Shown here: positions 34,191 through 43,571 of the stretch, piece by piece
How the letters are laid out: each line of letters opens with the position of its first letter
How positions within the stretch are numbered: the first letter of the stretch is position 1
Assembly: GCF_002549775.1 (NCBI RefSeq)
Contig: NZ_NMTR01000021.1
Location: 248,001-312,000, forward strand
Reading direction: 5' to 3'
DNA length: 64,000 nt
DNA from: Faecalibacterium langellae
Lineage (GTDB): Bacteria > Bacillota > Clostridia > Oscillospirales > Ruminococcaceae
The notes under the pieces: generated by a model
Database searches by the model: none
What the model saw: the letters and a program-made list of their open reading frames with translations, nothing else
Told to the model about the DNA's origin: nothing
Translations under genes and position numbers: made by a program

Positions 34191-34958
34191 ATGCATCCTG
34201 TTCTGGAAGTGTGTGTGGACAGCACCGCCAGCGCGCTGGCGGCAAAGCGCGGCGGTGCCGACCGGCTGGAGCTGTGCGCCGACCTGATCGTGGGCGGCAC
34301 GACGCCCAGCCTGCCGTTGCTGCGCCAGATCAAAGCCGAGACAGGCCTGCCGGTGCGGGCCCTGCTGCGGCCCCGCTTCGGCGATTTCTGCTACGATCAC
34401 TGGGAGCTGGCCCAGATGGAGCAGAGCGCGGCAGAGCTGGTGGAAGCCGGTGCAGACGGCATCGTGACCGGTGTGCTCACCCCGGAAGGCGAACTGGACG
34501 TGGACGCCCTGCGGCCCATCTATGCGGCGGCACGCCGGGCAGCTGAAAAGGCGGGCCGCCCGGTGGACTGCACCCTGCATCGGGCCTTTGACGTCTGCCG
34601 GGACCCTTTTGCGGCATTGGAAGCGGCAAAGGCTCTGGGACTTGCCACCATCCTCACCAGCGGGCAGGCGGCCAGTGCACCGGAGGGCGCGGAACTGCTG
34701 CGGCAGCTGGTGGCGCGGGCGGGGGACAGCATCGAGATTTTGGCGGGGGCAGGCGTCTCGGCCCGGAACATCCCGGCGCTGGCTGCGCAGACCGGTGCCC
34801 GGGCCTTCCACCTCTCTGGCAAGCAGGTGCTGGAAAGCCGCATGACCTTCCGGCGCGAGGGCGTGCCCATGGGGCTGCCCGGCTTCTCGGAGTTTGAGGT
34901 GTGGCAGACCAGTGAGCAGAACATCCGCGCCGCGCGGCAGGCGCTGGACACCCTTTGA
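34191..34958 (+). CDS. cutC: CutC family protein
   Basis: TIM-barrel protein named for copper homeostasis; its real activity is not settled. The 255-aa protein shows family motifs LEVCVDSTASALAAKRGGAD, RLELCADLIVGGTTPS, ALLRPRFGDFCY, GADGIVTGVLTPEGELD and HRAFDVCRDP, with the late ILAGAGVSARNI. ATG 34191, GGAGG upstream. It stands alone between two terminators with an extended -10 promoter. No copper genes are nearby. Confidence 0.93.
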   Translation: MHPVLEVCVDSTASALAAKRGGADRLELCADLIVGGTTPSLPLLRQIKAETGLPVRALLRPRFGDFCYDHWELAQMEQSAAELVEAGADGIVTGVLTPEGELDVDALRPIYAAARRAAEKAGRPVDCTLHRAFDVCRDPFAALEAAKALGLATILTSGQAASAPEGAELLRQLVARAGDSIEILAGAGVSARNIPALAAQTGARAFHLSGKQVLESRMTFRREGVPMGLPGFSEFEVWQTSEQNIRAARQALDTL

Positions 34959-34974
34959 AACGATTGCAAAACGA

Positions 34975-35017
34975 AAGCGCTCTCCCACGGGAAACCCCGG
35001 CGGGAGAGCGCTTTTTT
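34975..35017 (+). terminator. Intrinsic terminator of cutC
   Basis: AAGCGCTCTCCC (34975-34986) pairs with GGGAGAGCGCTT (35002-35013), followed by TTTTTT. The converging luxS transcript would also run into this hairpin, though with a poor T run. Confidence 0.9.
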
Positions 35018-35044
35018 ATGATGATGAACTTGAAGGGAAATGGC

Positions 35045-35497
35045 TTAGTAGTGCAGGTCGTTGCCGGTCAGTGCTTCCAGCACCGGCAGCATGGCGGCTG
35101 CCTCGGCCTTGGCGGCGGGCAGGTCCATGTCGCGGTAGTTGCCGCACTCCACCTCGCTGGCACCGGGCACATCGCCCTCAAATGCGGCCATGAAGCGGAA
35201 GGACTCCACCGTCAGCTCCAGCGCCTGTGCCGGGGTCAGGCCGCGGGTCAGCAGGTAAAAACCGGTGCGGCAGCCCATGGGGCCGACGTAGATGACGCCG
35301 TCCTTGAAGGCACTGTTGCGCGCATAGGTGGCAAACAGGTGTTCCAGCGTGTGGGCTGCGCCGGTGGTCAGGTAATCGCCCTGGTTGGGCTTTTTCATGC
35401 GGATGTCCCAGGTGAGCACATCGCCGTCCTGACGGCTCAGATACATGCCGCGGTCCAGTTTGGTATGGTCAACACAGAAGCTTGCAATGCGTTCCAT
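35045..35497 (-). CDS. luxS: S-ribosylhomocysteine lyase LuxS
   Basis: Splits S-ribosylhomocysteine into homocysteine and DPD, the precursor of the autoinducer-2 signal, as part of methyl-cycle recycling. The metal site AAHTLEHLF (His49, His53) with Cys118, and catalytic Cys76 in GPMGCRTGFY, are intact. 150 aa, typical length. ATG 35497 follows AAGGAG. It starts only 18 bases after the pyruvate kinase stop and has no visible promoter of its own, so it appears to be co-transcribed with pyk. Confidence 0.97.
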   Translation of the reverse strand: MERIASFCVDHTKLDRGMYLSRQDGDVLTWDIRMKKPNQGDYLTTGAAHTLEHLFATYARNSAFKDGVIYVGPMGCRTGFYLLTRGLTPAQALELTVESFRFMAAFEGDVPGASEVECGNYRDMDLPAAKAEAAAMLPVLEALTGNDLHY

Positions 35498-35515
35498 GAG
35501 TTTTTCTCCTTTGGC

Positions 35516-37270
35516 TTAGGCCTGCAGGCACTGCACGCTGCCGTGAGCGCAGTCCACGGCGACCATCAGGCCGTCACGGATGTGGCTGGTGGCACCGGCG
35601 GCACCCACAACGGTGGGCTTGAGCAGGGCCTTGCCGGCAATGGCGGCGTGGCTGTTCAGGCCGGGCTCCTCCACCACCAGAGCGGCGGCGTCGCGCACGA
35701 AGCTGAGCATCTCGTTGGTGGTGGAAGGCACCACCAGCACCATGCCGGGCTTGAACTTGGCGCGCACTTCTTCCAGCGTGCGGCAGACGCAGGCCTTGCC
35801 GGTGGCGTTGGTCACATCGGCGTTCTCGGGGCCGACGCCCACACCGGTGGCCAGGCAGTTGCCCACCATGTGGATCTTGATCATGTTGGTGGTGCCGGAC
35901 ACGCCCACAGGCACGCCTGCAGTCACAACGGCCAGCTCACCGTTGTGCAGGTAGCCGTTCTCCTTGGCCAGAGAGGTGGACATTTCGATCAGCTCATCGG
36001 TGCTGTGTGCCAGAGGCATCATCAGCGGGGTGATGCCCCAGCTCAGGGCCAGCTGACGCTGTACCTGCTCCTTCATGACGCAGGCGATGATGGGCTGCTC
36101 CGGACGGTACTTGCTCAGCAGGCGGGCGGTGGTGCCGGACTCGGTCACGGTGACGATGGCGGCGGCGTTCACGTCCTTGGCGGTCAGGCAGGCAGCGTGT
36201 GCAGTTGCGTCGCTCACGCTGATCTTGCCAGTGTTCTCGGTGAGGGGCGCAAAGCGGGAATGGCTCTCCTGCTCAGTGCGCTCAGCAATGGCAGACATGG
36301 TCTTGAGGGCCTCCACGGGGTAAGCGCCTGCAGCGGTCTCACCGGACAGCATGATGGCAGAGGTGCCGTCGTAGATGGCGTTTGCCACGTCCGAGATCTC
36401 GGCGCGGGTGGGGCGGGGGTTCACGATCATGCTGTCCAGCATCTGGGTGGCGGTGACGATGGGCTTGCCGAAGGAGAAGGAGCGTTCGATGATGTTCTTC
36501 TGGATGCCGGGCAGCTCGGTGAAGTCGATCTCCACGCCCAGATCGCCGCGGGCGACCATGACGGCGTCGGCGGCAGCCAGGATGCTGTCGATGTTGTTCA
36601 CGCCCTCGCGGTTCTCGATCTTGGCGATGATGCGAATGTTGGAGTCGTACTCATTCAGCAGGTTGCGGATGTCGTACACGTCCTGTGCGGTGCGCACGAA
36701 GGAAGCGGCGATGAAGTCAAAGCCCTGCTGTGCGCCGAAGATGATGTCGTCGCGGTCGCGCTGGCTCATATACGGCATGGACAGATGGACGCCGGGCACG
36801 TTGACGCCCTTCTTGTTCTTGATCTTGCCGTTGTTCAGCACCTTGCAGACGATGTCGGTGTCGTTCACGGTCTGGATCTGCAGCTTGATCAGGCCGTCGT
36901 CCAGCATGATGGTGCCGCCGGGCTGCACATCCTGCGGCAGGTCCTTATAGGTGATGGAGCAGATCTCCTTGGTGCCCTCCACCTCGCGGGTGGTCAGGGT
37001 GAAGGTCTGGCCGGCTTCCAGCATTTCGGTGCCGTTCTTGAAGTCGCGCAGGCGGATCTCGGGGCCCTTGGTGTCCAGCAGGGCAGCCACCGGCAGGCCC
37101 AGTTCCTCGCGGATGGCCTTCAGCTTTTCAAAGCGGCCCAGGTGCTCCTCGTGGGAGCCGTGGGAAAAATTGAAACGGGCAACGTTCATGCCGTTGGCGA
37201 CCAGCTCGCGCAGGACGCCCTCCTGATCGGTAGACGGGCCCAGGGTGCAGATGATCTTGGTTTTTCTCAT
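35516..37270 (-). CDS. pyk: Pyruvate kinase with C-terminal PEP-utiliser-like domain
   Basis: Last ATP-forming step of glycolysis: phosphoenolpyruvate plus ADP to pyruvate plus ATP. The start MRKTKIICTLGPST, the substrate region ARFNFSHGSHEEH, LDTKGPEIR, and the signature IIAKIENREGV with AVMVARGDLGVEI are all intact. The extra C-terminal domain (about 475-584, GLNSHAAIAGKALLKPTVVG) is the swivelling PEP-utiliser-like domain typical of Firmicutes enzymes. 584 aa. ATG 37270 with GGAGG five bases upstream; the open frame continues further but without support. luxS follows 18 bases later. Confidence 0.97.
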   Translation of the reverse strand: MRKTKIICTLGPSTDQEGVLRELVANGMNVARFNFSHGSHEEHLGRFEKLKAIREELGLPVAALLDTKGPEIRLRDFKNGTEMLEAGQTFTLTTREVEGTKEICSITYKDLPQDVQPGGTIMLDDGLIKLQIQTVNDTDIVCKVLNNGKIKNKKGVNVPGVHLSMPYMSQRDRDDIIFGAQQGFDFIAASFVRTAQDVYDIRNLLNEYDSNIRIIAKIENREGVNNIDSILAAADAVMVARGDLGVEIDFTELPGIQKNIIERSFSFGKPIVTATQMLDSMIVNPRPTRAEISDVANAIYDGTSAIMLSGETAAGAYPVEALKTMSAIAERTEQESHSRFAPLTENTGKISVSDATAHAACLTAKDVNAAAIVTVTESGTTARLLSKYRPEQPIIACVMKEQVQRQLALSWGITPLMMPLAHSTDELIEMSTSLAKENGYLHNGELAVVTAGVPVGVSGTTNMIKIHMVGNCLATGVGVGPENADVTNATGKACVCRTLEEVRAKFKPGMVLVVPSTTNEMLSFVRDAAALVVEEPGLNSHAAIAGKALLKPTVVGAAGATSHIRDGLMVAVDCAHGSVQCLQA

Positions 37271-37421
37271 ACTTACCTCCAACTTACTTCGCAGTCTCTC
37301 TTTTATTTTGCGGCAAGCCGTCCGCTGCCATGCAGACAGCTGCGCACGACCAACGGGAAAACTCCCGTGCAGTGGTGAAAAAATGGGAAAAGAAGCCTTG
37401 CGCAAAACTTTTCCGGCTACT

Positions 37422-37450
37422 ATTATAATCGCTGGGATGCAATAGGGCAA
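37422..37450 (-). promoter_or_regulatory. Promoter of pyk-luxS
   Basis: Minus-strand TTGCCC (37445-37450), 17 bases, TATAAT (37422-37427). Confidence 0.72.
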
Positions 37451-37612
37451 GAAAAACTTCACCCAAAGATGCAATTTTTTCACCGGTAAAGACGCCTTTG
37501 CCGCCAGGTGACGATAAAACGTGAAAAAAGCGCGGTTTGCTTCGTTAAATTGTGAAAAAAGAGACGAACATTTTGGCGAAAATGACGGAGATCGGCGGCG
37601 GGGCGAAAAAGC

Positions 37613-37641
37613 TTGCATCCGCTGCGGGATTTGCTTATAAT
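37613..37641 (+). promoter_or_regulatory. Promoter of deoB
   Basis: TTGCAT (37613-37618), exactly 17 bases, TATAAT (37636-37641). The leader contains a hairpin CCGGGGC/GCCCCGG near 37679-37695 close to the ribosome site. Confidence 0.82.
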
Positions 37642-37715
37642 GATAGGTAAGAAGTAACACTTTGAGCACCACTTTGATCCGGGGCATTGCCCCGGAGGAA
37701 ACGGAGAAAAACGAT

Positions 37716-38894
<1,179 letters not shown>

Positions 38895-38904
38895 TCTTAT
38901 AGCG

Positions 38905-38946
38905 CAAAAAAATGCCAGCTCTGTGCATACAGAGCTGGCATTTTTT
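38905..38946. terminator. Bidirectional terminator between deoB and the LCP gene
   Basis: A 14-bp stem (38911-38924 with 38929-38942) with a GCAT loop, preceded by an A run and followed by six T, between converging genes. Confidence 0.92.
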
Positions 38947-38954
38947 GTGCAGCG

Positions 38955-40634
38955 TTAAGAAGCGTCGTTCTGCTGGGAAGCCGCGTTATAAATGGCGTCC
39001 AAAATCGTGGAAGCCGCATTGTAGATGGACGAAGCGGCCTGCTCCACTTCCTCCTGCGTGGGCAGGGAAATGGACGGCGCTTCGGCGGACGTATCACCGC
39101 CGGTCTCACCTGCGGCAGGCGTCTCCGATTCTTGCGGCTGGGTGTCGGCAGGCTGTTCTGCGTCGGCGGGCTGTTCGGCCGGAGTCTCCTCCGGCACGCT
39201 GTCGGCAGGCTCCTCCAGCACGGTGCTCTCAGCGGATTCCTCCGGCACGGATACGGCGGCATCCGGGTCGGTGGTGGGGGTGTAGACATCGCCCTTTTCC
39301 GGCTTCTGGCTGGTGGAGGCCACGGTGCCCTCGCCGCCCAGCACCGAGGCGATCATCTCCTTCGCCTTGCTCACCGAGGCGTCGTCCGGCAGCATGACGT
39401 ACAGCTTCTGCCCCTTGGCCGAGTGGCACTTGGTGCTGGTGGAGCTCGAGCCGGTGACGGTGTAGCTTTCAATGTCCCAATCGGCGAAGTCGCTCAGCTG
39501 CATGCGCACCAGTGCGCTGATCTGATCCTGCGAGAAGCTGGTCACAAAGCAGTCGGCGGCGGCGTCCATGATCTTGGAAAAGCCCATCAGCAGGGCAGGG
39601 GACTTGATCTTGTTCAGCATGGCGTCGATGACCTTCATCTGGTTGATGCCGCGCTGGATGTCGCCGGAAGCGAAGGCGTGGCGCTCACGGGCGAAGGCCA
39701 GAGCGGCCTTTCCGTCCAGATGGTTCCAGCCCTCCACGAAGGTGGTGGGGTCATAGTAGCCGGGGCTGCCCACCGAGGTGAACGCCTGATCGGAGTAGAC
39801 ATCCACGCCGCCCAGCGCGTCGATGATGCTGATGAAGCCTGCAAAGTTGATGCGGATGTAATGGTCTACGTTGACGCCGTAGAGGTTGCCCAGCGTTTCC
39901 ATGCTGGTCTCCACGCCGTACAGACCGGCATGGGTCAGCTTGTCTTTGTCGCTGGTGCCCGCCAGGTCCACATAGTAGTCGCGGGGGGTGTTGATGAGGA
40001 CCACCCGCTTGGTCACCGGGTTCACGGCGGCGAGGATGTTCACGTCGCTGCGCGCATTTTCGGTCAGCTCACCGCGGGTGTCCACGCCGCTGAGGTAGAT
40101 GACGAAGGGCTCTTTGGTGATCTTGTTGGCCTCGGCACCGGTGAGCAGGCCGGAGGTCATGCTGCCCAGCGCGGAAAGGCCCTGCTGGGCCCAGATGCAG
40201 CCCATGGCCATGGCGGCGCACAGAAACACCGAGAACACGCGGGACACCTTGCCGGGCACATTGTACTCCTGGCAGCGTTTCACCAGCAGCCACAGCAGGG
40301 CCAGCAGCGCCGCCAGAATGACAAGGTAGAGCACAGGCAGCATCTGGGTGCGCCACAGCTGCACCAGTGCCAGCACGCTCAGAATGCCCTGCACGGTGAG
40401 CAAAACCTTGCCAAAGCGGGAGGGCACGGCGGCGGCCCCGCCTGCGTGCGGCGGGGGCGTGCGGCGGCCGCCATTGCGCGGCGGCTGCGGCGGGGCAGGA
40501 CGGCGCGGCGGCGGAGTGGGCTCCGACGGGGTCTCGGAGAAAAAGGCGGAGCTGTCCACCACAACGGTGCGGTCCTCGTCCTTGCCGGACTTCCGGCTGA
40601 GGTGCCGCAGGGAACGGTTGGAATCATCTTTCAT
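38955..40634 (-). CDS. LytR-CpsA-Psr (LCP) family wall-polymer ligase
   Basis: Transfers lipid-linked polymers such as teichoic acid or capsule to peptidoglycan, outside the membrane. A Pro/Arg-rich cytoplasmic head of about 70 residues is followed by two to three membrane segments (about 75-117 and 132-150). The LCP domain follows: YLSGVDTRGE, ARSDVNILAAVNPVTKRVVL and LINTPRDYYVDL hold the conserved Arg and Asp residues. After the domain comes an acidic Glu/Pro/Thr-rich tail (about 440-530). It ends in a helical segment with a repeated IYNAAS. 559 aa. ATG with AAGGAG. It lies third in the nadE-NusGII-LCP operon. Confidence 0.92.
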   Translation of the reverse strand: MKDDSNRSLRHLSRKSGKDEDRTVVVDSSAFFSETPSEPTPPPRRPAPPQPPRNGGRRTPPPHAGGAAAVPSRFGKVLLTVQGILSVLALVQLWRTQMLPVLYLVILAALLALLWLLVKRCQEYNVPGKVSRVFSVFLCAAMAMGCIWAQQGLSALGSMTSGLLTGAEANKITKEPFVIYLSGVDTRGELTENARSDVNILAAVNPVTKRVVLINTPRDYYVDLAGTSDKDKLTHAGLYGVETSMETLGNLYGVNVDHYIRINFAGFISIIDALGGVDVYSDQAFTSVGSPGYYDPTTFVEGWNHLDGKAALAFARERHAFASGDIQRGINQMKVIDAMLNKIKSPALLMGFSKIMDAAADCFVTSFSQDQISALVRMQLSDFADWDIESYTVTGSSSTSTKCHSAKGQKLYVMLPDDASVSKAKEMIASVLGGEGTVASTSQKPEKGDVYTPTTDPDAAVSVPEESAESTVLEEPADSVPEETPAEQPADAEQPADTQPQESETPAAGETGGDTSAEAPSISLPTQEEVEQAASSIYNAASTILDAIYNAASQQNDAS

Positions 40635-40662
40635 ACGAAAATCTCCTTTTGAGCGGGCTTGC

Positions 40663-41037
40663 TCAAGCGGCGGGCACGATGGTCAGCACCGCACGGGCCG
40701 GCAGGCAGGTGGCGGTCTGGTCCTCGTGGGAAAGCCAGCCGAAGCTTTCACAGATGTGATCCGGGCAGGGGGAATCCACGAACCGTGCCGCGCCGTCCTT
40801 GATCTCGATGTGGACGGTGTAGTAGCCGGTGTCCACGTCGTAGGTGTCGTTCACGTCCAGCGGCAGGTTCATGGTGGTGTTGTCGTCACCGTAGATCAGC
40901 TCCGCCCGCAGGGCGGCCGAGGTGGAGCGCAGGTTGCGCGCCACAAGCAGTGCGGCGGCAATGGCCAGCACCACCACAACGAAGATCACATTGATGAGGA
41001 TACTCTTTTTTTTCGGTGTGTTTTTGTTGCTGCTCAT
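40663..41037 (-). CDS. NusG domain II-containing membrane protein
   Basis: A small protein (124 aa) with an N-terminal basic start (SSNKNTPKKK), one membrane helix (about 13-33) and an extracellular NusG-II domain. The family pattern DGAARFVDSPCPDHICESFG followed by CLPARAVLTI is clear, including its three conserved cysteines. Function unknown; the family often sits beside membrane or cofactor genes. ATG 41037 lies two bases after the nadE stop, with AAGGA overlapping the nadE end, so it is translated from the nadE transcript. Confidence 0.85.
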   Translation of the reverse strand: MSSNKNTPKKKSILINVIFVVVVLAIAAALLVARNLRSTSAALRAELIYGDDNTTMNLPLDVNDTYDVDTGYYTVHIEIKDGAARFVDSPCPDHICESFGWLSHEDQTATCLPARAVLTIVPAA

Positions 41038-41039
41038 AT

Positions 41040-42965
41040 TCAATCCTTGATCTGAAGCTGTTCCAGCTCGGCCAGCCACAGCGCGGCGCAGGCATCACTG
41101 GGCATCCGCCAGTCGCCGCGGGGCGAAAGGGTCACACTGCCCACCTTGGGGCCGTCGGGCAGGCAGCTGCGCTTGAACTGCTGGGCGAAGAACCGCCAGT
41201 AGAAGTTGCGCAGCCACTTGTAAAGCACGCTGTCGGGGTACTCGGGGCGGCCTGCGAAGGCAGCCTTTGCCAGCCGGAAGATCTTGGCCGGGCCAAAGCC
41301 GAAGCGCAGCACCTGATACAGGTAGAAATCGTGCAGCTCGTAGGGGCCAACAAGGTCCTCGGTCTTCTGCGCGATCTCGCCGTCCTTGGCGGGCAGCAGT
41401 TCCGGGGAGACGGGGGTATCCAGAATATCCAGCAGCACGGTGCGCAGGGCGTCCGTGGCGGCAATATCGGCTTCGTAGCGCACCAGATGGCGCACCAGCG
41501 TTTTGGGCACACCGGCATTCACGCCGTACATGCTCATGTGGTCACCGTTGTAGGTGGCCCAGCCCAGTGCCAGCTCGGAGAGGTCGCCGGTGCCGACGAC
41601 GAGGCCGCCGGTGCGGTTGGCAGTGTCCATCAGTTCCAGCGTGCGTACGCGGGCCTGACCGTTCTCAAAGGTCACGTCCAGCACGCTCTCGTCCTGCCCG
41701 ATATCCTTGAAGTGGCTGTGCACGGTGTTGGCGATGTCGATCTCTTTGAAAGAAACGTCCAGCTCATCACACAAAATCTCTGCATTGCTGCGGGTGCGTT
41801 TGGTGGTGCCGAAGCAGGGCATGGTCACGGCCAGCACATCGCTGGTGGGGCGGCCCAGCTGCTTCATGGCACGCACGGCCACCAGCAGGGCAAGGCAGCT
41901 GTCCAGACCGCCGGAAATGCCGATGACCGCCGTCTTGGCGTGGGCGTGTTCCAAGCGTTTGGCAAGGCCGTCGGCCTGCATCTTCAGGATCAGCTCGCAG
42001 CGCTCGGCGCGGCGCTTGGGGTCGCCGGGCACGAAGGGTGCCGGATCGATCCAGCGGGTCAGCACGGTCTCCACCGGCTCCAGGTCGAACTCCACGGTGG
42101 TGTAGCCCTCAGTGGACAGCTCAAAACTGGTGTTGCGGGCACGCTCGGCTTCCATGCGCTGGCAGTCGATCTCGGTCTCGGCCGCGCCGCCGTCAAAAGG
42201 AGCGTTCTCGGCCAGGATGGTGCCGTTCTCGGCAATGAGGTCGTGGCCCGCGAACACCATGTCCTGGGTGCTCTCGCCATGGCCTGCGGAAGCGTACAGG
42301 TAGCTGCACAGCAGGCGGGCCGACTGGTTGGACACCAGTGCCCGGCGGTACTCGGCCTTGCCGACGGTCTCATCGCTGGCCGAAAGGTTCGCGATGACGG
42401 TGGCACCGGCCAGCGCGTGGAAGGTGGAGGGCGGCAGGGCGCTCCACAGGTCCTCGCAGATCTCCACGCCCAGCACAAAACTGGGCATCTGGCGGCAGCG
42501 GAACAGCAGCGACGTGCCAAACGGCACCTGCTGGCCGCACACCTCCACCCGCTCCACCTCAGTGCTGCCCGGGGTGAACTGGCGCTTTTCGTAGAACTCG
42601 CCGTAGTTCGGCAGGTAGGTCTTGGGCACAAGGCCCAGAATTCTGCCATGGCACAGCACGGCGGCGCAGTTGTACAGCTTGCCGTGCACCAGCAGCGGCA
42701 GGCCCACCAGCGCCACCACGTCCAGTTCCTGCGTCTCGGTCAGCAGGGCGTTCAGGGCGTCCAGCGCGCCGGTCTGCAGCGTGCGCTGCAAAAACAGGTC
42801 GCCGCAGGTGTAGCCCGTGAGGCAGAACTCCGGGAACACCGCCAGCTTCACGCCGCGGGCAGCGGCAGAGCGCAGCGCTTCGGTGATCTGCTGCACGTTA
42901 TAGGCGCAGTCTGCCACCCGCAGTGCGGGGGAGAGGGCAGTTGCCTTCAAAAAACCATCTTTCAT
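41040..42965 (-). CDS. nadE: Glutamine-dependent NAD+ synthetase
   Basis: Amidates nicotinic acid adenine dinucleotide to NAD+ using glutamine. The N-terminal nitrilase-type glutaminase domain has the catalytic triad Glu46 (LAVFPEFCLTG), Lys115 (VPKTYLPN) and Cys170 (GVEICEDLW). The synthetase domain carries the ATP loop VIGISGGLDSCLALL and later GNSxN-like and GTGDLSELALGW motifs. 641 aa, full length. ATG 42965 has no Shine-Dalgarno sequence at the normal distance. An 18-bp palindrome lies just downstream of the promoter, suggesting repression. Confidence 0.97.
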   Translation of the reverse strand: MKDGFLKATALSPALRVADCAYNVQQITEALRSAAARGVKLAVFPEFCLTGYTCGDLFLQRTLQTGALDALNALLTETQELDVVALVGLPLLVHGKLYNCAAVLCHGRILGLVPKTYLPNYGEFYEKRQFTPGSTEVERVEVCGQQVPFGTSLLFRCRQMPSFVLGVEICEDLWSALPPSTFHALAGATVIANLSASDETVGKAEYRRALVSNQSARLLCSYLYASAGHGESTQDMVFAGHDLIAENGTILAENAPFDGGAAETEIDCQRMEAERARNTSFELSTEGYTTVEFDLEPVETVLTRWIDPAPFVPGDPKRRAERCELILKMQADGLAKRLEHAHAKTAVIGISGGLDSCLALLVAVRAMKQLGRPTSDVLAVTMPCFGTTKRTRSNAEILCDELDVSFKEIDIANTVHSHFKDIGQDESVLDVTFENGQARVRTLELMDTANRTGGLVVGTGDLSELALGWATYNGDHMSMYGVNAGVPKTLVRHLVRYEADIAATDALRTVLLDILDTPVSPELLPAKDGEIAQKTEDLVGPYELHDFYLYQVLRFGFGPAKIFRLAKAAFAGRPEYPDSVLYKWLRNFYWRFFAQQFKRSCLPDGPKVGSVTLSPRGDWRMPSDACAALWLAELEQLQIKD

Positions 42966-42997
42966 CGGAGGATTTCACATCCTGTCTTTCATAGTTG

Positions 42998-43015
42998 ACT
43001 GCAAAGCTTTGCAGT
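42998..43015. promoter_or_regulatory. 18-bp perfect palindrome, probable operator of nadE
   Basis: ACTGCAAAGCTTTGCAGT reads identically on both strands and begins seven bases downstream of the nadE -10, covering the expected start site. A homodimeric repressor is the simplest reading; in RNA it would form a hairpin in the leader. Confidence 0.65.
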
Positions 43016-43021
43016 GGTCAT

Positions 43022-43030
43022 AGTATACCA
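43022..43030 (-). promoter_or_regulatory. Extended -10 promoter of the nadE operon
   Basis: Minus-strand TGG followed by TATACT (43022-43027). No good -35 is seen 17 bases upstream. Confidence 0.55.
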
Positions 43031-43082
43031 CAAACGGACACAAACGAAAAGTGACAGCTTGGTAAAAGAACTGTGACAAAAC

Positions 43083-43112
43083 AAAACGCCGCCTGCACGG
43101 GTGCAGACAGCG
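43083..43112 (-). terminator. Terminator after rnpB
   Basis: A 12-position stem (43087-43098 with 43101-43112, including G-U pairs) with a two-base loop, followed on the minus strand by TTTTGTTTTG. Confidence 0.75.
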
Positions 43113-43132
43113 CCTTGAAAAGCCGAAAAAAT

Positions 43133-43478
43133 GGAAAACGAGATAGACCGTAAGCCGGGTTCTGTATTAAACGACGATCTGTCTAGACCTGCCATTGCTG
43201 ACAGGTTCGTGCCGCCTTCGGGACACGCGAGCAGCGCTGTACGTCCCATATAGGCGTTGCTTCCGGTAGGGTTTACAAAGCCGCATAGTCACCCATGCGC
43301 TGGTGAGCTCTTACCTCGCCGTTTCATCCTTACCGCATTGCTGCGGCGGTTTGTTTTCTGTTGCACTTTCCCTGAGGTCACCCTCGGCTGCCGTTAGCAG
43401 TTACCGTGCTCTGTGAGGCCCGGACTTTCCTCAGAGCGGTCAAAGCCGCCCCGCCGCCGTATGTTCCACTCGTTTTCC
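43133..43478 (-). ncRNA. rnpB: RNase P RNA (bacterial class A)
   Basis: Catalytic RNA of RNase P, which trims tRNA 5' ends. On the minus strand the conserved GAGGAAAGTCCGGGC lies near the 5' end, and the 3' end carries the conserved ACAGAACCCGGCTTA segment that pairs with tRNA CCA. The terminal helix P1 is visible as GGAAAACGAG at 43469-43478 pairing perfectly with CTCGTTTTCC at 43133-43142, which sets the ends at about 346 bases. The promoter is 8 bases upstream of the 5' end and a terminator follows. Confidence 0.96.
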
Positions 43479-43485
43479 GCTCCTC

Positions 43486-43514
43486 ATGATACCATAAAAA
43501 AACAAGATTTGCAA
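43486..43514 (-). promoter_or_regulatory. Promoter of rnpB
   Basis: Minus-strand TTGCAA (43509-43514), 17 bases, TATCAT (43486-43491). The predicted start, seven to eight bases past the -10, matches the 5' end of RNase P RNA. The -35 is shared with the divergent promoter. Confidence 0.82.
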
Positions 43515-43537
43515 GCAAAAGCGTTTTTTGCTATAAT
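43509..43537 (+). promoter_or_regulatory. Promoter of the pseudouridine synthase gene, sharing its -35 with rnpB
   Basis: Plus-strand TTGCAA (43509-43514), 17 bases, TATAAT (43532-43537). TTGCAA is its own reverse complement, so it serves as -35 in both directions with identical 17-base spacers. Confidence 0.82.
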
Positions 43538-43571
43538 AAATCTGTATTTTTTCGTGTGGGAGGGCGGCTGG

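Larger units (their letters stand above)
37271..37715. other. Divergent intergenic region between pyk and deoB
   Basis: 445 bases without a gene. It holds the pyk promoter (37422-37450, minus), giving a leader of roughly 145 bases, and the deoB promoter (37613-37641, plus). The 160 bases between them are AT-rich and hold no site I can name. Confidence 0.6.
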
